Assembly: GCA_019096195.1 (NCBI GenBank)
Contig: JAGTXK010000055.1
Location: forward strand, 1,116,001-1,180,000
Source of the DNA: Boletus sp. NGJ
Taxonomy: Eukaryota; Basidiomycota; Agaricomycetes; Boletales; Boletaceae
Reading direction: 5' to 3'
Length of the DNA stretch: 64,000 bases
A model generated the notes under the pieces. It was not told the origin of the DNA and made no database searches. It saw nothing but the letters and a program-made list of their open reading frames with translations. Of the stretch, positions 1 to 11,075 are shown piece by piece. The stretch's first letter is position 1. Each line of letters begins with the position of its first letter. Both the position numbers and the translations under genes were made by a program.

Positions 1-136
1 ACATATCATGTAATTCGGACCGCGACAATTGTAACTACAACCCTTGGCCGAAAACCTACCAGTGCGCCACTGCCATTGAGCATAAGATCGCCGCTCAGCA
101 AGACTCGTAGTACCACACCGACGATTAGGCGTCAGA
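1..136. other. Upstream flank of the glutamyl-tRNA synthetase gene
   Basis: No gene is seen here. The stretch lies directly upstream of the ATG at 137 and presumably holds part of that gene's promoter and 5' leader. No clear TATA element or other defined site was recognised. Confidence 0.4.
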
Positions 137-2868
137 ATGTCGTTAACACTGTCGACAAAGACATCTCCATTTCCTTACGCTGCCCTCGCGATTGCGATAT
201 ACACCCAAAAGGCCGAGCTTAACTTCGATGAGACGGCGACAGGAGTTTCACTAGATCTAGACAGTGATAAATATGCCACCGAAGAGGAGATAGTCTCGAT
301 CCTTGCCAAGATCGCAGGTATAGATGGGCAGAGTACAAAGGTTCACTGATACGCTCCCGATACCTCTTGAAGCTGATCATGCCGCCAGGTGTCAACATAC
401 TTTGCATTAGCAAAGGTATTGCCCACAATAACGGCGGTTCCCGATATCCTCAGTGCTCTTGATTCATTGGATGATCACCTCGCATACCGTACATTCCTTG
501 TTGGTCACGAAATCACGGCAGCAGATTGGATGCTCTGGGGAACCATCAGAGGTACGTGACACCCTACGGTATCGTCGTGAGTATTCAAGTCCCTTTCTCT
601 TAGCATCCATCAAAATATTGGGTCTGCTCAAAAATGGTCAACACGTTCATGCCCTGCGGTGGTTTTCTCACCTGGAAAGCCTTGAATCCACACAGGCCGC
701 TCTGGCTAGTATCGTAACAGCCAAGTCAAACAAGGCGCGGAATACAAAAACCGCTGCAAGCTTTGCCCTGGGCCTTCAGAACGCCAAGGAAGGCAAGGTC
801 GTGACGCGCTTTCCTCCCGAGCCCAGCGGGTACTTGCACATTGGTCACGCCAAGGCTGCGGTATTAAACCAGTACTTTGCACAAATGTACAAGGGAAAAA
901 TGATCATCCGATTCGATGACACGAATCCGACCAAGGAGAGGGTGCGTGTCCGAGTCTACACTTGACCAGATTGTCTGCAGCTTATTTTTGGACTAGGCCG
1001 AGTTTGAACAGACTATCCTAGAGGATTTAGAGTTGATGGGCATTAAAGGAGACACTATAAGCCACACCTCGGACTATTTTGATCAGATCTACGAACTTGC
1101 GATCAAAATGATTGAAACTGGCAAGGCATATACCGACAACACGGAACAGGCTCAAGTACGATCCTTACGCACTGTCTTTCGTCGTTGCTCACATTAGGGT
1201 AGATGCGCGACGAACGGGGCAAGGGGATCGCTTCGGCACATCGCGATGACTCAGTTGAGGACAATTTGAAGCATTTTGCGGAAATGAAATCTGGCACGCC
1301 GGAGGGTATCCGGTGGTGTCTGCGTGCAAAGATCAGCGTGGATGATCAGAATAAAACTCTTCGTGACCCAGTCATCTACCGGTGTAACATGACTCCTCAC
1401 CATCGTACAGGGTTAGTTGTTTCGTGCATTTTTGTCGCGCGCGTATGCATTCATTCATTCATTATAGTGAGAAGTGGACGATCTACCCCACTTATGATTT
1501 CGCATGTCCCATCGTCGATTCCCTCGAGGGTGTCACTCATGCACTGAGGACTATAGAATATCGCGAGAGGAATGCTCAATATTACTGGATGATCGAGGCA
1601 TTAGGTCTGTGCCCTGTCTCTATCTGGGACTTCAGGTCCGGGATTTTCTTCCATATCCCCGTCTGTCAGTCTGACCACTGTTTCAAGTCGGTTGAATTTC
1701 ATCTATACCCTATTGTCTAAACGGAAATTGCATTGGTTCGTTGAAAACAAAATCGTCAAAGGGTGGGATGACCCACGGTTTCCTACCGTTCGAGGTCAGA
1801 ATGACAGAATCCGTACATTAATCAGACTCACTTTTAAAACAGGGATTCGTCGCCGTGGCATGACGGTAGAGGCACTGAAGCAATTCATGCTTTCCCAGGG
1901 GCCCTCACAGTCCCTCGTTTCTCTGGAATGGGATTCTATCTGGGCTCTCAACAAGAAGATAATAGATCCAGTTGCTCCCCGGTTCTGGACGATTCTCAAG
2001 GAGAAATGGTACGCTACCGCGTATGTGTGTATAAGGACTTTTGAGAAATTTACATTGGGCTTTCTCAGCGTACCTGTAACAATCAGCGGCGGGCCTACCG
2101 TAGTCGAGGTTAAAACACTGCCTCTCCATAAGAAGAATCCAGAGGTTGGCGAGAAGCAAACAGTCTACTCGTCCACGATCTTACTCGAGCAGGAGGATGC
2201 TACTTCATTTGAAGATCAAGAGGAGGCAAGCCTATCCTACTTATGAGTTGATTTTAAATAACATGCTCCATCAGATCACCCTAATGGATTGGGGTAACGC
2301 CTTCGTGCGTTCAAAAGTGGTCGGAAAAGACGGTGAAGTAACCTCCCTCGTTATGGAGCTGAACCTCGGTGGCGACTTCCGCAAAACGAAAAAGAAAATA
2401 ACCTGGCTCGCGAAACCCACGGACGCCCACCCAGTAATCGAAGTCACCCTTCTGGACTATGACTACCTGATTACAAAAAAGAAGCTTGAGGAAGAAGACG
2501 ACGTAAAGGATTTTGTCCCACCAGTAACCGAGTTTCGCGAAGAGGCACTGTCGGATGCGAACGTGAAAACGCTTGAAGCGGGTGATATCATCCAATTCGA
2601 GAGGAAAGGATATTACATCTTCGACGGACGCACAGGAGACGGAAAACTTGAATTTATCAGGATCCCGGATGGACGTGCAGCCGGTTTAGCGAGCAAGGCA
2701 GGCAAGGACGTCGCAGCCGCCGAGTGTTCTAGTCTTGCTACGCCCCCGTCAGGAGTTGGTCTTCAATCTATGTTGAAGGTGTATGATGTAGACCGGGTAT
2801 ATGGAGAGGATGGAGTATCGCCCGTGTCAGGAAGTAAGATGTACAAGGTAGAGAACGTGTACACGTAG
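137..2868 (+). CDS. GUS1: Cytoplasmic glutamyl-tRNA synthetase
   Basis: This class I synthetase charges tRNA-Glu with glutamate in the cytosol. The spliced model has nine introns (341-388, 552-603, 942-996, 1156-1202, 1412-1467, 1636-1687, 1795-1842, 2009-2068, 2226-2274) and gives exactly 754 codons plus a stop, close to yeast GUS1. The N-terminal part is GST-like ([12 protein letters not shown]). The catalytic core has the [18 protein letters not shown] motif containing the HIGH signature, and LLSKRKL as the KMSKS-type loop. It continues through [16 protein letters not shown] to the C-terminal anticodon-binding barrels. The ninth intron has a GC donor (gcaagc), required by the phase of DQEE|ITLMDWG. 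In yeast the GST-like domain contacts the cofactor Arc1; whether that holds here is not visible. Identification is very secure. Confidence 0.96.
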
Positions 2869-3355
2869 ATTACTGGCTAATTATGTAATTAGCTAAAATA
2901 TTTACATCTTCCTTCACTTTTAGCTCTTTGCTTCACTCCGATAAGCGAGACAAAGGAGGTCCCATCTTTGGAAATCACGCGAAGCCTTTTCTGCAGGACA
3001 CGCCTCGCCAAAAAATATCTTGAGCTGAATATTGAATCCTGATGGCATTGACAATGACTAGATAGATATTGCTACGCGTGGCTACAAAATTAGTTACAAT
3101 GGAGAAGACGAACAAATAGGTGTAAAAGAAGCATTTATCAACACCCCACGCACTGCTCACTAACTTCACTATCCTTATATCGTACCGCGTCGTATTCGTT
3201 TGCTAAGATTGGCAAAGGATGTATTTTGCCAAAGTTTTGGCCGATCAAGAGGATTTAGATGTTGATTGAATTTCCCTCGCCGTAGTACTTCCATGAGTAT
3301 GAAGGTGACTGCGAGCGTAGTGAACAAGGACCGTAGCGCGTCATTGGGACAAAGA
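2869..3355. other. Intergenic region between convergent genes
   Basis: This stretch lies between the 3' ends of the glutamyl-tRNA synthetase gene (+) and the DUF6593-like gene (-). Short open frames are present but none has recognisable protein character or consistent splicing. It probably holds the two 3' UTRs. Confidence 0.5.
2876..2893. repeat. Perfect 8-bp inverted repeat just after the GluRS stop codon
   Basis: The arms GCTAATTA and TAATTAGC are separated by TG and begin eight bases after the stop codon at 2868. The resulting AT-rich hairpin would lie in the 3' UTR. It may be chance or a minor 3'-end element; there is no further evidence for a function. Confidence 0.4.
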
Positions 3356-3996
3356 TTATTCACCTATGAGTTCGGCTGTTGATGCTAGCGGATGGGGTTC
3401 GAATTCAAGGTAGTGATGACCAAAACCCGATAATGGTGTCGTGATAAAATGTTCGCCAACGCGAAGACTGTTCAAGTGAAATTGTCCTTTGATTTGATTC
3501 GAATCATAGTCCAGGAGCTGTGGTATTCTTGAGTTTGGCTCACATATTTTTGGATTTCCACTCACTGTAAGTCCGTCTGTTCCAGCCAACCAGAAAAATT
3601 CAGTGTCAAAGCGTGCAGGCAGTCCGAGGACATTATGTCTAGGAAGGATTTTGTGTCGGAAGAGACATGAAGGGATACAATCGGGGGGGGGGGGACTCAC
3701 GACAAGATGGCGCTCTGGGATCCAAACATTTCTTTGACTGTGACTTTTTCCTTGCTGATGATGACCTCTACGGGTCGTCGCCCGTTCCATCCGATTTCCG
3801 CCACAGTAGCACCGCGCTTATCGACGATGATGGTCCTCCGAGTTACCGTGGCCTCACTCTCGCTCTCCGTGTCGGAATCCTTTTCTCCCGCACGAATAAA
3901 ATGCGAACGTGTAAGGATAGTAAAACCGAGGGCACCAGTCTCAGGGTATACCAGAGATGAGTCTAGGATGTCTGACTTGGAAAACTTGAGTAACAT
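3356..3996 (-). CDS. DUF6593-like protein
   Basis: A small two-exon gene with one 62-nt intron (3639-3700) carrying a run of 12 G on the plus strand. The spliced frame from the ATG at 3996 is 192 codons plus stop. The protein starts MLLKFSKSDILDSSLVYPE and has the alternating beta-strand pattern of the fungal DUF6593 family: an early FTILTRSHFIRAG strand, an acidic Ser/Glu linker, RRTIIVDKRGATVAEIGWNG, and later VTVKEMFG and FFWLAGTDGLTVSG segments. That family is expanded in agaricomycetes and has no known function. In-frame ATGs also exist at 4047 and 4194, so the N-terminus could be longer. The family call is from pattern resemblance and is moderately secure. Confidence 0.62.
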
Positions 3997-4384
3997 CGTG
4001 GGTGTAGAAACAAGTACTGAAAGATTGAGCATATGACGCCGTGACATGCAATATCTCCCTTTTTGGAATCTTTCTGTAAAGATTTCCGTGCGAACTCTCG
4101 AGGAAATTATTGCCGTCCGCGCCACTGTTTTCTTTGCGCTTGTTTTTGTTGTGGCAATAAGAGAGGGACAAACAGGAACCAATAAACCGAACATTGAGGT
4201 CTACAGCGACGACGACTCCAAGGACACGACGACGTCCTGCACGGCGTTAGCGACGAGAACCAGAAACCCTCTGTGAAATTGGTTGTCTTCGTCGAGTTAG
4301 GTAAACGTTGACCGAACGTCGACGCGAGTCATATCTGCGAACAGGGCTCAGAACTCGACCGTCATCATCGTCCCCGTTCTTGGC
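3997..4384. promoter_or_regulatory. Divergent upstream region of DUF6593-like and SAP-kinase genes
   Basis: This region of about 390 bp lies between two divergently transcribed genes and should contain both promoters. A frame in phase with the minus-strand gene stays open to 4194, so part may be coding if that gene starts farther upstream. No specific element was recognised. Confidence 0.4.
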
Positions 4385-7300
4385 ATGGCTCAACGTCGTT
4401 CGCCACACAGACTCTCGTCGCCATCAAGTAGTAATCATCGGAAAACAAAGTCTTCGCTTCGTCATTCGTCCGCTGCAAGACGCGCTCTCGCTTTCGTTAA
4501 TAGATTCCAGAGGTCAACCGTTGGTTCCCACGCCTCGCGCGCGTCCGCACCCTCCTCCTCAGACACAGTTTCAGTTCGCCCTATCCTTGCCACTTTACAG
4601 CCAAATCTACGCAGGTTGCCTAGTCGCCAGTACCTCCTACAAAAAGATAGCATGCGCGATGTGAGCCAGAATTTCGATGTGCCCGTCGGTTTGAAGAGAA
4701 AACGCGTCGTTTCTGTCAACGAGAATACTCACGCGAATGGTCGTCCAATGCGCGGGTCCGGAAGACCCAAGAGGCGAAAACCGGTTTCGGTAGATTCCGA
4801 AACCGACGATACGGCGATTTTGATGGATGTCGACGCGCCCCATCGGTGGAGTGGATCGGATGACTCCGAAGTGGGCAGCGACCAAGAGGAATCATGTAAG
4901 CCATGCTTGCACCCGTCATCACCTGACGCTTATTGGTGAAATAGCGGATGAATTTCTTATCAATGAAGCATCCGTCAGGCAACTGTTACGGTTGCGCAAG
5001 GATGAACTTGTGCGCCTCTATTTCGCGACTGGCCTTTCGGATGATACGGAGTCCCTAACAAAACCCGAACTGGTCGATTCTATCATTTCCGCGCGCGACG
5101 ACGTTGCTTCACTTCCTCCTTCCAGAGGAGACGGCAATTCCAGTGATTTTTCGTCTGATGACGGGAACATTGCCGGTGATGAGGAGACAGATGTCGGTAC
5201 CAAGTACACGGCAGCTTCTAGTCTTAGGCGGCGCGTAACTGTCAGTGGTATGAGTCAGATAACCACGCGTGCCCTGAAGACACGTAGTTTGTCTTTGGGT
5301 CAGTTCAACACGCATTCGTGTCCTGTCGAACCGAACGTGGTTCCGCAGCAAAAGATGGAACTTGAGGTTGTTACTAGGTTAGTACACTCTGGTGCTGCTG
5401 CTCTTATCCGAACATCCGACCAACTTTGGTAGACGACGAAATACACGATTGACATCGAGTCGATCCTCTCCAACGATGCCGTCTTCCTACCCTCTTCCGT
5501 CGCCGCCTGTCACACGTCTCCGTACGCGTAAGGGTTCTGGTGAACACCCACCGTCACAAATTGTCCTTCCGAAAGCCAAGTCCAAACCTAGACAAGTTGA
5601 GTTCAGTGAGGATGTTCAAGCACGATCCCTTCCAGCGTCCAGTGACGAAAGTGAACTGACCGACCTCGCTGAGTTGGAGGCAAAGATTGCAGCTACTTCA
5701 CGCAGCCCTCGTCGGCTCCGCAGTAGAGACAAGGTCAATGGCAGTGCCTCCACCCATGATCAGGACGCAACCCCGAGGCAAAGAGCAAGATGTAAGGGTG
5801 CTATCGAACAAGAAGAATGTGAAATGGAGGAGAATCAGTCTATGGATGATGAAGAAGAGGTCGATGAACTCATTTCGTCACCTTCCCCTTCACCACCGCC
5901 GGGGAACGGTCGGCGTACGCCTGTTAAGCGACGTTTGCGACCGCGGAGGATGCAGACGCACACGCCCCCAAGGGATGATGGTAGCGAAGGAGATGATGAG
6001 GAAGAAGAGGACCAAGTCCAGGAGGATGTAGTGGAGGAAATGGACGACGAAGATATTGAGAGTCGTCACGAGGACGAGGATGTTTACGTGGACAACTCCT
6101 TGTGTCCAGTGGAGACAGCGCCTCGGAAGTTGCGGAGTGGGAAAGTCGTTGGTGGCGAGGATCTCAACGGGGATGGGGATGGGGATGGGGAACAGGAGGA
6201 ACAGGATGACCAAGAGATCGACTTGGAACTTGAATCAGTTGATGTGGACGCCGACGGCGTAGAGGATGCTGATGTTGATGAAGCCATGGAAGAAGAGGAT
6301 TGTAGGTATTCATCACCTTACACGCTCAGCATGCTGATGGTCGATGAAGTTGATCTTACCCTTGCCACCAAGAAGACGCTAATCCGTCTCCGCCGTGATG
6401 ACCTTGTACGACTCTGCGAAACACGCGATCTCGACGTAGCTGGTACAAAACCTCAGCTCGCGCAATCTCTGCTACAGTGGCGCGATCGTCATGCGAATGG
6501 GTTTTCTTCGCCATCCTCAACGGGTACTGTGCGACCTCCGTCAACAATCCGTGTTCGTGGCAGTCGCCGCAGAACAAGCAGTCGCAGTCACAGTGCTTCT
6601 CCATCCATACTTATGCGCCAACACCGTGTCCATCAGGATGAGCCCTGTACACCACCGATATCGAATGAGCAACAGAATCAACCGGAGCCAGAGCTAGAAC
6701 TCGACCTGGAGAGTTTGGGGCTTGATGATCGCGAGATACCCCCGGACAAACTAACGAAGTTGGAAAAGATTGGGAGTGGCGGTTTCAAGGATGTCTACAT
6801 TGGGAAGTTCAAAGGTAGACGGGTTGCAATCGCTGAATTTCGGGATCAGCTCAGTTCAAGTTTGTTATTGACGCGTCTTGAAGAAGCTCTTACTGATCAC
6901 TGCGGTAGTGGACATCAAAGAGCTCAAGCTACTTGGAGCATTTGACCATCCGAACATCGTACGATTCGTGAGTGTCTCCCGCAACTCACTACACTGGACC
7001 TAAAAGCAATGTTGTAGCTTGGTGTCAGTATACCGGAGAATACGCGTGAGACGCCAGTGATGATCGTCAGCGAGCTTTGTTCGAATGGTGACTTGTTTGA
7101 CTACATCCGAAATGTCCCAGCGCCATCGCTATATAAAGTTGTACGTATATATTTCTTGTCTCGTTTGATGTACCTAGAGGTCTCTTTCATAGCTGAGCAT
7201 CATGCTCGATGTCGCCTACGGACTGGAATACCTTCACACCCGCAAGCCTTCGATTATTCACCGGGATTGCAAGTCCTCAAATATCCTCATTACCTCTCGC

Positions 7301-7815
7301 GGTGCTGCAAAGATTGCGGATTTTGGACTAGCAAAGGTCAAGCAGTCGACACGATCGATGGTTCGAAGTGTTGTTGGTACAGTGAATTGGCAAGCCCCGG
7401 AGCTTTGGCACGCACATCCCAAGTACAACCATAAAGCCGATGTATTTTCCTGTGCGATGGTTTTCTGGGAGATACTCCAGTGGCATTTGCCGACTAAGAG
7501 GTTTCCGTGGGAGGTAGGCATCCTGTCCTTGTTGAGTGGTGTGTCGCTGAATGTTTTCGAAAGGGAATGAACGAACATGCCATTTACGAGACAGTGGGTG
7601 CCAAGAGACAACGGTCAGTTTTTATGCTGTGGTATTTTAGGCGAACTGCTTCATAGCTTTGTTGTTACAGACCTTCTGTAAATGGATTGCGAAAACAGTA
7701 TTGTCCGGAAGTTGTTGGACTCATCGAATGCATGTGGGCTCACGATCCCGCGGAACGACCCACAATGTCCGAGGTCGCCCAGGAACTTGAACAATTTGTT
7801 GCAGCTTATCGATGA
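4385..7815 (+). CDS. Two-SAP-domain protein kinase of the tyrosine-kinase-like group
   Basis: Seven introns (4896-4944, 5378-5432, 6860-6908, 6968-7017, 7141-7192, 7514-7563, 7614-7670) leave an exact 1022-codon frame. The N-terminus is Ser/Arg-rich with basic nuclear-localisation-like clusters (GLKRKR, RPKRRKP). Two SAP-like helix-turn-helix segments follow: LLRLRKDELVRLYFATGL and, about 400 residues on, LIRLRRDDLVRLCETRDL. SAP motifs typically bind AT-rich or scaffold DNA. Between them lies a very acidic, low-complexity linker. The C-terminal 300 residues are a kinase: glycine loop IGSGGFKDVYIGKF, IIHRDCKSSNILI catalytic loop, DFGLAKVK, a WQAPELW motif and a C-lobe ending AERPTMSEVAQEL. The beta3 segment reads RRVAIAEFR, so the usual VAIK lysine is not at its standard place. 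An in-frame ATG at 4651 is an alternative start. The combination suggests a nuclear, DNA-associated kinase; that role is inferred. Confidence 0.85.
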
Positions 7816-8193
7816 TGCCGATGATCCAAGAGAGTGCAGCATGAAGCGACTTCGGTTAGGCGATAGGCGCCATATGGATGCGCGTTATACTGTAAGACTT
7901 GATATCAAGATTCGATTCGCATTGGACGATTGGCCGCCTCTCCTCATCTCCTTACTGTTTATGATTGGTGGCAAGCGTACAGTGTCTTCGTTATTGCATT
8001 TGTTAACAAACTATATCCGCATTGTAACCTAGTAGCGTAGTAACAATCCAATTTGTGTTCTTACACTAGCACGACTGTGGACTCCCTGGACAAGGAGTGA
8101 TTCTGAACAGGAGCAGCAAGGAGCACACCGCAGAGTCGCGACGCCCAGCTCCACTGCCATCTCTCGCGTAAACCACCGTCGTTCCCAACGAGC
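7816..8193. other. Intergenic region upstream of the NADH dehydrogenase gene
   Basis: Between two plus-strand genes. No coding frame with protein character was seen. It should carry the 3' end of the kinase transcript and the promoter of the dehydrogenase gene. Confidence 0.45.
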
Positions 8194-10907
8194 ATGCTCA
8201 AACTGTCGCAGGTCTTGCGACCTCTCAGGGCTGCCCACGGCCTCACGAACCGCTCGAGCCCGTTCCAAATATCGCTCATTCCACGGCCAGCCCTGCGCCT
8301 TACACGTTCGTTTGCAGCTGAATTATCCCCAGAGCGAACCAAGCCCGTCATTCCCCTAGAGCCGCGTCCTAGATCTCGTTTCCTCCGCCGTTCCTTTCTC
8401 GCTGTGAAGTACACCTCTTATCTTCTGCTGTCCGCCGCAGCTGGCACGTTCGCACTCGGAGCAGCCATATTCATACACGATGCATTCACGTACACGGACA
8501 AACACGTCGAACGCGTTCCTGTGTCTCCCCTAGCACTGCACCCTGAGCGTGGTGGTCCGAAACGTCTGCCCGTGGTGAACGCTCTTCTTGCGGACGAAGA
8601 AGACGAAGAATTCAGAAAATTGAATGAGAAGCCCAAACTCGTCATTGTTGGAGGGGGGTGGGGGGTAAGACTCCGTGCCTTTTCAATCCATTCGTTACTC
8701 AACAACTCTGACCAAGGCCATCTCTGTCTTACAAAACTTATCGCTGGGTGACTACCATGTAACCGTCGTCACCGCGGAAACGTTCACTACATTCACTCCT
8801 CTCTTACCATGTAAGCTCACTTTTGGAATCACATTGTTTGCGCCTGCTTGATTTTCCCCTCGCAAAGCTGCTGCCGTAGGCACGGTGCAGGTTCGCAGTC
8901 TTGTTGAGCCGATACGCAAAATCATTGCTCGACTCCGTGGTCAAATGATTTGCGGAAAGGCAACAGATTTGGTGATGTCTGAACGGTTACTGGAAGTCGA
9001 AACAGCCGGTCCTGATGGGGACGTCCAAAGAATATACGTACCGTAGGTCTCGGGTTCTGAAGACTTCACGAAGCTAAAGTCATCTTTCTGGTTTGCTAGT
9101 TACGACAAGCTGATCATTGCAGTCGGCTCCGTCTCCAGCACGCACGGTGTAACCGGACTAGACCACTGTTTCCAGCTGAAGACTATATCGGATGCACAGA
9201 CCATTCGACGCCGAATTATGGGTGCGCCGATCCATACTAGACCGGTCATGATTTACTGGAATACCGCCTTCAGACAACTTCGAGGCAGCCACTTTACCAA
9301 CCACGACCCCAGAAGAGCGAAAGCGTTTGCTGAGTTTTGTGGTTTGTGGAGGAGGACCCACAGGTGTGGAGACAGCTGCCGTGTGTATCCTGGGTCTACT
9401 CATCTCTCTCTTGGGCTCTGACTGTTTTTTTTTTGTTTTTTTTTTTTTTTTTCAGGAAATCTACGATTTTTGTCAGGAAGACATCATGAATTACGTATGT
9501 TCCTTTATTTTCATGTACTTGCCTTCCTTGTGCACCCATGTGTTGTCTCTAGTTTCCGAAACTATGTCGGGAAGAGGTTTCGATCCATGTCATCCAGTCA
9601 CGCGAACACATTTTGAACACAGTATGTTGAGTGGTACCCAGTCGAGGAACGGTAGTCTCATGTTCGCAGTATTCCGATGCCATTTCCAAGTACGCGGAGG
9701 CACGTTGACTCTTCTGGCCTTACTTTTTCTGGAGCTCACGCTGGCCTTGTCACAGGACAAATTCAGGCGTGATAAGGTGGACCTTATCACTTCGGCTCGC
9801 GTTCACTCGGTACATCATGACCATGTCGTGTATACCGTGCGGTCTCCGGATGGGACGATCACCAAACATGAGATCCCTAGCAATCTCGTGTTGTGGTCGA
9901 CGGGAATAGCTATGAACGCGTTGACGAAGCGAGTCTCGGATCTTCTACCCAATCAAGTTCACAAGAAAGCCATCGAGGTTGATGCACATCTGCGCGTAAA
10001 GGGTGCGCCACTCGGCGAGGTCTATGCCATCGGTGATTGCGCAACGGTGAGTGGTCGAGACAGTTCCAGGCTAGTTGCATGTCGAACAGGTCGCGCTGCG
10101 GAATAGATCGAAACTTCCCTTGTGAGCCACCTCCTGGAGCTCGTAGACGAGGCCGACAAAGACAGGAATGGCAAAATTGACTTTGATGAATTTGATTTCA
10201 TGGGTGAGGAGCCGCTGGTCAATTCCTTTGTGTCTCATTGTCCTTATGGTGTGGCAGTCTCCAGGATTAAACAACGTATCCCTATGGCAGAATCCCATTT
10301 GCAGAAGGTCAGCGTTGAACATGCGGTAAATTCCGTTATGTATGACACGTTGCCAGGTCCGCATGCTATTCGACTTGTACGACTCCGACGCAGACAATAG
10401 CTTGACGCTGAACGAGCTTTGCAAGCTTCTCGAAGAGATAGGAAACAAGATAACGGCGTTGCCCGCTGTCAGTCAGGGCTCACTGAAACAATACCTGTAG
10501 CTGACACCGTTATCTACTGCAGACGGCGCAGGTCGCTTCTCAGCAAGGCAAGTATCTTGGAAAGAAGCTTGGCAAACTTGCTTCGCAACACGAGGTGCTG
10601 GAAGCGAACAGCATCAAGGACCTGGACGAAGCTGTTAGCGGACCGTTTCGATACAAACACCTCGGCAATCTGGCATATATTGGCAATGCTGCTGTGTTTG
10701 ATTTGGGAAATATGTCGGTCATGGGTGGTTTGGTCGCAATGTATGCATGGAGAAGTGTATACTGGAGTGAACAGGTGTCTTCCCGGACAAGGGCGTTGCT
10801 CATGATTGATTGGATTATTAGGTATGCCCGGGTCGGTCGTTCTCTGGTTACGAGCTCACCCTCACTTTGGCAGGGGTGTTTGGGGTCGAGACCTTTCGAG
10901 GTTGTAA
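8194..10907 (+). CDS. External alternative (type II) NADH:ubiquinone oxidoreductase with two EF-hands
   Basis: A rotenone-insensitive single-chain flavoprotein that passes electrons from NADH to ubiquinone at the mitochondrial inner membrane. Thirteen introns leave exactly 662 codons. The sequence shows a basic Ser/Arg-rich presequence, a membrane segment near residues 70-90 (YLLLSAAAGTFALGAAIFI), an FAD dinucleotide fold starting KLVIVGGGWGAISVLQ, and a second NADH fold with FVVCGGGPTGVETA. Further on are GEVYAIGDCAT and the C-terminal membrane anchor region around RYKHLGNLAYIGNAAVFD. An insertion carries two canonical EF-hand loops, DKDRNGKIDFDE and DSDADNSLTLNE, so calcium control is likely as in fungal NDE1-type enzymes. 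The N-terminal membrane segment and EF-hands point to the outward-facing form. The intron at 9700-9755 needs a GC donor to keep frame. Confidence 0.95.
9381..9455 (+). other. Intron with an extreme poly-T tract at its 3' splice site
   Basis: This intron of the NADH dehydrogenase gene ends with T10-G-T17 followed by the cag acceptor (T tracts at 9425-9434 and 9436-9452). It is the longest of the 13 introns in this gene (75 nt; most are 48-60). Such a homopolymer may vary in length between strains or be mis-sequenced, but it lies in the intron and does not affect the frame. Confidence 0.7.
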
Positions 10908-11075
10908 CATGATACTGGTTGCATGTTTCACTTCACGTTTGAACCCTGAATGCATGCAAATTTTGGGTTTTGAAAGTTTTTTCGCATGTCCTGTATAGAA
11001 ATATGACAACGTTTCATGTCAACCCTTCGGCCCGCTATTGGTACTGCATCTCGCAAAAATAGTTCATCGTTACCA

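Noticed and set aside
5890-6287. Hydrophobic or Ser/Pro-rich minus-strand ORFs over the SAP-kinase linker
   Set aside because: They are complements of the acidic Asp/Glu linker, which always gives hydrophobic or Ser/Pro-like shadow frames.
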